From assembly GCA_964483805.1 (NCBI GenBank), contig CAZADH010000039.1, positions 1 through 29,469 on the forward strand: a stretch of DNA of 29,469 nucleotides. Direction: 5' to 3'. The notes beneath the pieces are model-generated. The model did no database searches. It was not told the DNA's origin and worked only from the letters and a program-made list of their open reading frames with translations. Source of the stretch: CAZADH01 sp964483805 (GTDB taxonomy: Bacteria; Muiribacteriota; Ozemobacteria; Ozemobacterales; Ozemobacteraceae). Shown here piece by piece: positions 24,716-29,469 of this stretch (positions are counted from its first letter, which is position 1; every line of letters starts with the position of its first letter). The position numbers and the translations under genes are program-made.

Positions 24716-25380
24716 GCCGCGCACCTCTCAATCTGGTCATGGTTCTCGTCGTCATTGCCGTCGTGGGCATGGTGTTGTGGTGGCACCTGATCATGCCACG
24801 CCAGCACGAGTTGGCGGCACTCGACAACAACATTCAGACCTACCGTCAGCGCTGTACCCAGGCCGACAGCATGTTGGCGACAGCCAACCGCTCGGGCAAC
24901 GTGGGGCCGGTGCGCCTGCACGTGTCGGGCACCGAACCGCAGTTGGTCAAGGCCATTTACGGCCAGGCCGAGGCGGCGAATCTGACCATCGCCAGTTTCT
25001 CGCTACTCGAAACGTTTGAACTGCCGATCGAACAGGGCGAGATGGGCGGCGCGGTCGCGGCCCCGACCCCGACACCGGCACCGACCCAGCAGTTGCCGGA
25101 ACTGGACGCCAACGGGATGCCGATCGGTGCCAGCACCGACGCGGACTCGGTGCAGGCCACGCCGTTGAGGGTTCTGCCCGTACAACTGCGCGTGCGGGGA
25201 ACCTTCGGAGCCTGGGGCAAGTTCCTCGCCGGACTCGAGAAAGAACTGACCGGCTTCAGGATTCGCCGCCTGGTTCAGCGCGACGTCTCGACCGATCTCA
25301 TCGACGGACAGATCCAGTTGGTGTTGCCGGTGGCCGCCGAAGAAGGCAGCACCACAGGTTCGGCGTGCAATAGCCGCTGA
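24712..25380 (+). CDS. pilO: PilO/GspM-like alignment-complex protein
   Basis: The 222-residue product has one N-terminal membrane helix (LVMVLVVIAVVGMVLWWHLI), then a short coiled coil. A periplasmic ferredoxin-like domain follows, with LVKAIYGQAEAANLTIASFSLLE, and LPVQLRVRGTFGAWGKFLAGLEKE, whose core is VQLRVRGTFGAWGKFL. A Pro/Thr-rich insert with repeated PTP (about 115-140) splits the domain. In the family PilO pairs with PilN, and GspM with GspL, through these domains to form the inner-membrane alignment ring. The start overlaps the pilMN stop by four bases. The order is as expected after a PilM-PilN protein; a short gap of 36 bases follows before the next gene. Confidence 0.85.
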   Translation: MSRAPLNLVMVLVVIAVVGMVLWWHLIMPRQHELAALDNNIQTYRQRCTQADSMLATANRSGNVGPVRLHVSGTEPQLVKAIYGQAEAANLTIASFSLLETFELPIEQGEMGGAVAAPTPTPAPTQQLPELDANGMPIGASTDADSVQATPLRVLPVQLRVRGTFGAWGKFLAGLEKELTGFRIRRLVQRDVSTDLIDGQIQLVLPVAAEEGSTTGSACNSR

Positions 25381-25397
25381 GACGGGCCTCCAATATA

Positions 25398-25410
25398 CAT
25401 ACGAGGTAAA
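25398..25410. repeat. ATAC-N3-GTAT-like degenerate copy
   Basis: CATAC GAG GTAAA overlaps the ribosome-binding GAGG of the small membrane protein gene. Only the TAC-N3-GTA core is symmetric. Confidence 0.3.
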
Positions 25411-25416
25411 TACATC

Positions 25417-25773
25417 ATGGAAATGGGCAAAGAACCCTGGAAATGGGGAATGGTCGGCGTACTGGCGATTGCCTTCATCGTCTTCGCCTACAACGCCTAC
25501 CTCTCCGTGAACAACCCCGAAAACAACGTCGCCCCACCGGTTCAGGATTACCGTGACTCGTACGACATCGAGCACGGCACCACTCCCGGCAGTGGGTCCC
25601 GGGCGACGCCCGGTCAGGGCACGGCCGCACCAGCGCCGGATGCGGGTTCCGGCAGCGCGGTGCCGGCAGCCACCACCGGCACGGGCGCCGCAGTCGCGCC
25701 GGGGTCGGGCAGTGGCTCGGCCGGCGAGATCGATTGGGACAACATGAAAGGCCCGGGCAAGAAGGGGCCGTGA
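25417..25773 (+). CDS. Small single-pass membrane protein in the secretion operon
   Basis: The 118-residue product has one membrane helix (about 11-30, MVGVLAIAFIVFAYNAYL) and a Gly/Ser/Pro/Ala-rich periplasmic tail with repeated GSGS. The tail ends in a short basic segment, GPGKKGP. A GAGG lies 10 bases before the ATG. It occupies the place where pilP or gspC often follows pilO/gspM, and a membrane helix with a flexible periplasmic tail is the shape of the N-terminal half of such proteins, but no HR or PDZ domain is present. I do not recognise the family; a linking role between inner-membrane complex and secretin is only a guess from position. Confidence 0.75.
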   Translation: MEMGKEPWKWGMVGVLAIAFIVFAYNAYLSVNNPENNVAPPVQDYRDSYDIEHGTTPGSGSRATPGQGTAAPAPDAGSGSAVPAATTGTGAAVAPGSGSGSAGEIDWDNMKGPGKKGP

Positions 25774-25796
25774 CGACAAAACCGGCTCCTCGGCGC

Positions 25797-25816
25797 GGGC
25801 GCACGGCCGTGCGCCC
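25797..25816. repeat. 20-base perfect palindrome between operon genes
   Basis: GGGCGCACGG is followed directly by its reverse complement. It lies between the small membrane protein and the exported TPR gene and could form a stable hairpin in the mRNA; no T-run follows, so termination is unlikely. Confidence 0.6.
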
Positions 25817-25889
25817 CAACGAAACTCGCCACGCGCCCCAACGGTGCCGGCCCTCTGAACCCATCATTCTTTCCGCCCCTGGAGATCGC

Positions 25890-26666
25890 TTGAACAAAAC
25901 GGTCCGCTGGTCATTGCTCTTGTTGTTCGCCGGTGCACTCGTCGTCGTTTCGGTCAATGCCGGCGAACTGACCGAACCGCTGCGCGAGGTGGCGGCGATG
26001 ATCCAGAGCGGGCGTCTCGATGAAGCGCGTTCGGCAGCGCTCGGGTGGCACAAGGTGTTTCCGGGCGACTTCGATCTGATCCTGATGCTGGGCCAGATCG
26101 AGTTTGGCCGGCGCGACTGGCACGAGGCGGCCCGTTGGGTTCGCGCGGCGGCGGCGCGGCAGCCGCATCATCCGCTGGTCAAACAGTACACAAAGATGCT
26201 GGCGGCCATTGCGCATCGCCAGGGCAGTCTCGACGTCTGGCCCACCCGTCGCGAGAGTCCGGTCGAAGGCTACGAAGAACTGCGGCGGGGTTACTTCGGC
26301 CCGACCGCCACCACCGAGTCAGGGCCACGCACGCACCCGGCACCGCCCCCTCCATTGGCGCTGCTCGACCGCTTCGGGTCCGGCACTGCCGGCTTGCCGC
26401 GGCCGGCCGAGGGCGTCGACTGGCAATCGCTCGAGACGGGGTTGAGCGCCGACCAGGCGATGAAAGACGGACTGTGGCTCAAAGCGTATCTGCTGTATAC
26501 GCGTTTGTATTTACGCGATATGCGCAACCCGGTCTACGTCATGGGCAAGGCTCGGGCAGCGATCAAGCTGCATCGTCATGCCGAAGCCCGGCGGCTGCTC
26601 GAGCGGCGTCTCGCCGATAACCCCGATGACATCGAGGCACAGGTCCTCCTCGGGGGTTTGCCGTAA
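25890..26666 (+). CDS. Exported TPR-repeat protein
   Basis: The 258-residue product from the TTG at 25890 begins with a signal peptide (NKTVRWSLLLLFAGALVVVS). TPR-like helices follow at about 25-110 (LREVAAMIQSGRLDEARSA, EFGRRDWHEAARWVRAA) and at 195-255 (AYLLYTRLYLRDMRNPVYVM, AARRLL-type ends). A Pro-rich linker sits between. GGAG five bases upstream supports the TTG. A GTG at 25770 that overlaps the previous stop (GTGA) is an alternative, but it would add 40 Arg/Pro-rich residues and span the palindrome at 25797-25816. It is the last gene of the operon and probably acts in the periplasm as an assembly or docking factor. Confidence 0.75.
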   Translation: MNKTVRWSLLLLFAGALVVVSVNAGELTEPLREVAAMIQSGRLDEARSAALGWHKVFPGDFDLILMLGQIEFGRRDWHEAARWVRAAAARQPHHPLVKQYTKMLAAIAHRQGSLDVWPTRRESPVEGYEELRRGYFGPTATTESGPRTHPAPPPPLALLDRFGSGTAGLPRPAEGVDWQSLETGLSADQAMKDGLWLKAYLLYTRLYLRDMRNPVYVMGKARAAIKLHRHAEARRLLERRLADNPDDIEAQVLLGGLP

Positions 26667-27026
26667 CCGAACCCCGGTGGCCCGCTCATGCGGCGCCGCC
26701 TGTCGAAACCCCGAGAACCCTTTCACACCAGGGGTCCACCCCGTGTCGGTTCGTTTCCATCCACCCCGTAGGGGTCGTTCGCGAACGCCCCCGACGACAA
26801 CCGAACGACGCCTGCGGCGACCGAACGACCCCCACCGCGTGGACGCACCCCCGGACACGCGAATTCATACATGACCGGTCCGCCGACGGCGAACCGACGT
26901 TCTCCACTGCGTCACCGGCCACGCGGTCCGTTCTGCCACCGACAAGCGAACCCCCGGCCCGCATGGCGCGGACCGGGGGCTGGTGTGACATTGCCGGTCG
27001 GTTGCCCGACGAACAATATGCTGTAT
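26667..27026. other. 360-base non-coding, structured region between convergent operons
   Basis: No convincing gene is present on either strand. The sequence holds several short repeats: CCACCCCGT twice (26732 region and 26761), and CCGAACGAC twice (26801 and 26821). GGGGTCGTTCG (26771-26781) can pair with CGAACGACCCC (26822-26832), or locally with CGAACG-CCCC just downstream (26782-26791). These may form alternative RNA hairpins. A stable stem at 26951-26979 follows. Confidence 0.55.
26951..26979. terminator. Possible bidirectional terminator hairpin
   Basis: CCCCCGGCCCGC (26951-26962) pairs with GCGGACCGGGGG (26968-26979) with one mismatch and a 5-base loop. There is no T-run on either side, so it may terminate poorly or be an RNA-stabilising stem. 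It lies between the convergent plus- and minus-strand operons. Confidence 0.45.
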
Positions 27027-27027
27027 T
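27015..27027. repeat. ATAC-N3-GTAT palindrome, variant copy at a gene end
   Basis: AATAT GCT GTATT begins at the stop codon of the Ala/Pro-rich protein gene (its last base is in the TAA) and lies otherwise in the non-coding region. Confidence 0.5.
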
Positions 27028-28133
27028 TATGACTTTGTGATCAGGTCGAGTTTGAACACCAACTCGGTGATACCACCCTGTTTCACGGTCGCGGAATCGA
27101 CGGTGATGTTGAAGCGGTAGGGAGCGACTTCGGCGATGCCGAGAACTTTGCCCTTGCCGATCTTTTTGGGATCGAGCTTCACGGTCGGGGTCTCGAGCGT
27201 GCGCACTTTGTTGCCATTCTCGAACAGGCTGATGACGAAGCCGATGTTCTCGAGCGCACCCTCTTCATCATTGAAGGTTTTCCAACCCTCTTTGTAGTCG
27301 ATTTCGAAGTGATACCGGTTGGCCCCCAACATGATGGGTTCCTTCTGCAGGAAGCACTCGTTGGTCGGATGCGGGCTGTAGTTCAACAGACGCACGTAGG
27401 AGAACAAAGTGCGGGGACCTGCAGCGGGAGCCATCGCCCCGGCAGCGCGCACATTGGTGGCGCCGGCCTTGCCCGCCGCAACCTTCGGAGCCGGGCGCGC
27501 CGGGGCCGCCGCGGCAGCAACGGCCGCGGTCGGGGCAACACTGAGCGTGGCCGCGGGCCGAGCGGGCGCACCGCGTTGGGCATTCTGCGTGGGCGGCACG
27601 GTCATCCGGGCCGCGGGCACACCTGGAGCGGGGGCATTGCGAACGGCTGGGGTCGGAGTCACCGCCACAGCAGCCTGCATCGCCTTGGCGATCTTATTGG
27701 TGGTTCCGGTGTTCATGGCCACCGGGGGAACCATCGGTGTCGCCGCGGTGATCATGGCCTGACTGTTGGCCCGTGGCAAGTTGGCAGGAGCGGCCAGATT
27801 TGCTTTGGCAGGCTTTTTGGGAGCAACAGCGTCGGGTGCGGGCAGTTCGGCGGGATCGGCATCGTCATCACTGCTGATGGCGGCAGGCCGCTCGATGACT
27901 GCGGCCGTCTGCATGACCGCATCGCCGGCCTCCACCGCCGGTGCCATGTCCACAACGGCGGGCGCCAACGCCTCGGCCGGCGTGACGACCTGGGTCTGCA
28001 CCATCTGGGCACGATTGCTCGAGACCATGGTTGCAGCGTCGTCGGAACGAATGGTGCTCGAACGCGCGATGGGCAACCCACCGATGAGCAACAGACCGGT
28101 GCCGATGAGAATCAGATTGCGGGTCTTCATCAT
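27027..28133 (-). CDS. Exported Ala/Pro-rich protein with a conserved-looking C-terminal domain
   Basis: The 368-residue product starts with a signal peptide (NLILIGTGLLLIGGLPIA). About 200 residues of Ala/Pro/Val/Thr-rich low complexity follow, which look disordered. The last 125 residues form a compact domain (YVRLLNYSPHPTNECFL, GANRYHFEIDYKEGWKTF, GFVISLFENGNKVRTLE, PYRFNITVDSATVKQGG) with alternating beta strands. I do not recognise the domain. The start at 28133 is supported by GGGAGGG about 7 bases upstream. It follows the cytochrome-like lipoprotein gene by 85 bases and may share its promoter. The long flexible segment suits a protein that spans or extends from the envelope. Confidence 0.75.
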   Translation of the reverse strand: MMKTRNLILIGTGLLLIGGLPIARSSTIRSDDAATMVSSNRAQMVQTQVVTPAEALAPAVVDMAPAVEAGDAVMQTAAVIERPAAISSDDDADPAELPAPDAVAPKKPAKANLAAPANLPRANSQAMITAATPMVPPVAMNTGTTNKIAKAMQAAVAVTPTPAVRNAPAPGVPAARMTVPPTQNAQRGAPARPAATLSVAPTAAVAAAAAPARPAPKVAAGKAGATNVRAAGAMAPAAGPRTLFSYVRLLNYSPHPTNECFLQKEPIMLGANRYHFEIDYKEGWKTFNDEEGALENIGFVISLFENGNKVRTLETPTVKLDPKKIGKGKVLGIAEVAPYRFNITVDSATVKQGGITELVFKLDLITKS

Positions 28134-28160
28134 AGTCACGCCCTCCCCTGCTGAATCAGC

Positions 28161-28173
28161 AATACAAAGTGTT
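28161..28173. repeat. ATAC-N3-GTAT-like degenerate copy
   Basis: AATAC AAA GTGTT lies in the 85-base gap upstream of the Ala/Pro-rich protein gene. Confidence 0.35.
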
Positions 28174-28218
28174 CCATTCCTGAATCGGCGTTTTCACCGC
28201 CGACCGTGAGCGAATTCG

Positions 28219-28842
28219 TCAGTTGTTGCGAGCGCCACCGTTGACCCAGTTGGCGATCAGTCCTTGATCGGACGTCGACAGAGCCGGCCGGTTCTTGGGC
28301 ATGCGCGGGGTTTCGATTCCCTTGATGCGCCGGACCAGTTTGCTGTTCTGGGCGTCATAGGGGAAGATGACCGCGCCATAGCGCGACCCCTTCATCACAT
28401 TGGTGTAGCTGTTGAGCCGGAGCCCAGAAGCCGCGGTGCTGTCGTCGTGACAACCGGTGATCGAGCAGTTGACCATGAACACCGGCAACACGTTGCGCGC
28501 GAAGCTGCCGCCGGTCGATACCAGCACGACGCTGGTGTTGGCCGTCATGCCCGAGTCGACGGTAACCGTGACCGAGTTGCTGTTGTAGTCGGTGGCGTGG
28601 GCCGTCACCGTGAACACGCCTGACTCGATATCCGGAATGGTGAAGTTGCCGTTGATATCGGTGAGGACAGTCGTCGTCGACGGACTGGTCATGACCGACG
28701 CGGCGTGGACACCGATGCCGGTTTGCGAATCGACGATCGTTCCGGTGATCGAACCGCGGAGGCTGGCCTTGGTGCCGCAGCCCGCGACCACGACCAGGAC
28801 CAGCGCGAGAAGGCCGACGATGGCCATGCGCAGACGTTTCAT
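28219..28842 (-). CDS. Lipoprotein with regulatory-like beta domain and CX4CH cytochrome-like domain
   Basis: The 207-residue product has a lipoprotein signal (VVAGC, Cys22). A carboxypeptidase-regulatory-like beta-sandwich occupies about 28-110 (GTIVDSQTGIGVHAASV, DINGNFTIPDI). The C-terminal 95 residues match the c-type-cytochrome-like domain common in Planctomycetes-type proteins: PVFMVNCSITGCHDD, SGLRLNSYTNVMKGS, ending ANWVNGGARNN. The heme site is CX4CH (Cys126, Cys131, His132) rather than CxxCH, as often in that family, so covalent heme attachment is uncertain. MPKNRP supplies a possible second axial Met. The start is fixed by AAGGAG six bases before the ATG at 28842; longer frames cross this site. 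It would sit on an outer-facing membrane, perhaps in electron transfer or as a structural module. Confidence 0.85.
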   Translation of the reverse strand: MKRLRMAIVGLLALVLVVVAGCGTKASLRGSITGTIVDSQTGIGVHAASVMTSPSTTTVLTDINGNFTIPDIESGVFTVTAHATDYNSNSVTVTVDSGMTANTSVVLVSTGGSFARNVLPVFMVNCSITGCHDDSTAASGLRLNSYTNVMKGSRYGAVIFPYDAQNSKLVRRIKGIETPRMPKNRPALSTSDQGLIANWVNGGARNN

Positions 28843-28878
28843 GTTGAGCTCCTTCCGACTGTGGTGCAACGTTGGCTG

Positions 28879-28906
28879 TTGATACCGTCGGGAAGATAAT
28901 CGGCAA
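28879..28906 (-). promoter_or_regulatory. Candidate promoter for the cytochrome-like lipoprotein
   Basis: On the minus strand TTGCCG (28901-28906) and TATCAA (28879-28884) are 16 bases apart, about 35 bases upstream of the ATG at 28842. The fit is moderate. Confidence 0.4.
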
Positions 28907-29033
28907 AATGACCGGCAGACCTGAGGCCCAAGCACACTTTTCCTGCGCGGACACCTGCCCGGCCTCGCGGCAGCGCGACATGCATGTTTTCAGCCCCAGC
29001 AGCGCAGCAGAAACGCGCGGTGTCGATTAACAC

Positions 29034-29062
29034 TTGCATCATCGGCCAATTTTGTGTACCCT
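29034..29062 (+). promoter_or_regulatory. Weak candidate promoter for cmk
   Basis: TTGCAT (29034-29039) and TACCCT (29057-29062) are 17 bases apart. Both boxes match consensus only partly, so this is tentative. I see nothing else in the 272-base divergent gap 28843-29114. Confidence 0.3.
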
Positions 29063-29114
29063 GTGAGTTCCAACGAGCATCGATTTTTCCCCAGTAATGG
29101 TTGCGGAGGTTCCC

Positions 29115-29469
29115 GTGTCCCGGCAGCAACGCCAGCCCAAGCAGACGAAGCGACAGATTGTGGCCATTGATGGCCCTGCTGGTGCCGGCAAAAGCACGGT
29201 CGCCAAACGGGTGGCCGCGAAGCTGGGCTTCGGCTATCTCGACACCGGGGCGATGTATCGCGCCATCACGCTCAAAGCCATGAAGGAAGGCGTCGGGTTC
29301 GACAGTTCCGAGGGCCTCGGGGCCTGTGCCCGCAATGCCAACCTGAGCTTTGCCCAGCGCGCCGGTTCCCCCGAACCGATCGTCATGCTCGACGGCACCG
29401 ACATCACCGAAGCGATCCGTTCACCGGAAGTCACCGGCAAGGTGTCGTTGACTGCGAAAGAGCCGGGCG
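29115..29469 (+). CDS. cmk: Cytidylate kinase (3' end beyond window)
   Basis: The frame is open from the GTG at 29115 to the window edge (118 codons visible). It encodes the N-terminal half of cytidylate kinase, which uses ATP to phosphorylate CMP and dCMP in the cytoplasm. Visible motifs are the P-loop AIDGPAGAGKSTVAKRVA and the signature YLDTGAMYRAITLKAM, followed by the NMP-binding-type segment DGTDITEAIRSPEVT. GGAGG (29105-29109) five bases before the GTG fixes the start; an in-frame ATG at 29097 is possible but has no ribosome-binding site. Beyond the window, rpsA or plsC-type genes often follow cmk in other bacteria. It is transcribed away from the lipoprotein gene. Confidence 0.95.
   Translation, partial: MSRQQRQPKQTKRQIVAIDGPAGAGKSTVAKRVAAKLGFGYLDTGAMYRAITLKAMKEGVGFDSSEGLGACARNANLSFAQRAGSPEPIVMLDGTDITEAIRSPEVTGKVSLTAKEPG

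Noticed and set aside
26686..26991. A 101-codon minus-strand open frame in the non-coding stretch
   Set aside because: No ribosome-binding site, no domain, and it covers repeats and hairpins; composition is unlike neighbouring genes.
1..29469. CRISPR array, tRNA/rRNA genes, insertion sequences, prophage or toxin-antitoxin genes
   Set aside because: No regularly spaced repeats, no cloverleaf or rRNA core sequence, and no transposase, integrase or toxin-like protein was recognisable on either strand.

Overview
The window is GC-rich, densely coding chromosomal DNA from a bacterium with an outer membrane. The evidence for that is a porin-like beta-barrel with an S-layer-homology (SLH) domain, several lipoproteins and a complete inner-membrane/pseudopilin set of a type II secretion or type IV pilus-like machine. 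The mix (SLH porin, glucodextranase-C-like lipoprotein, PilM-PilN fusion, many pseudopilins, CX4CH cytochrome-like lipoprotein) suggests a deep-branching, poorly sampled phylum, for example the Riflebacteria/Ozemobacteria type. That placement is an inference with low confidence. I see no rRNA, tRNA, CRISPR array, phage or transposase gene.

Layout. 1-4900 (minus): two surface lipoproteins with carbohydrate-associated folds and the SLH porin, probably one operon. 5114-7960 (minus): a membrane PP2C/SpoIIE phosphatase fused to an RsbW-like kinase domain. 8013-8960 (minus): psuG. 9104-9943 (plus): an exported protein interrupted by one in-frame TGA, followed by a good intrinsic terminator. 10141-11208 (plus): an exported, possibly outer-membrane protein of unknown function. 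11211-15543 (minus): a TPR protein and three pseudopilin-class proteins, one of them 874 residues long. 15694-26666 (plus): a periplasmic cupin, a TPR protein, then gspE-gspF-gspG-gspH-gspI-gspJ-gspK, a pilM-pilN fusion, pilO, a small membrane protein and an exported TPR protein. 26667-27026: a structured non-coding stretch between convergent operons. 27027-28842 (minus): an Ala/Pro-rich exported protein and a cytochrome-like lipoprotein. 29115-end (plus): start of cmk.

The plus-strand 17-27 kb operon encodes the motor ATPase, platform protein, major and minor pseudopilins and the PilMNO/GspLM alignment complex. The secretin and prepilin peptidase are not in the window. The divergent minus-strand pseudopilins probably supply a second, specialised tip complex for the same or a related machine.

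The most unusual signal is a short interrupted palindrome, core ATAC-N3-GTAT, in at least nine strong copies plus weaker ones. It lies both inside genes (in different reading frames, using rare AT-rich codons) and between genes. It looks like a genome-wide DNA motif of the HIP1 or uptake-sequence kind rather than a local operator.
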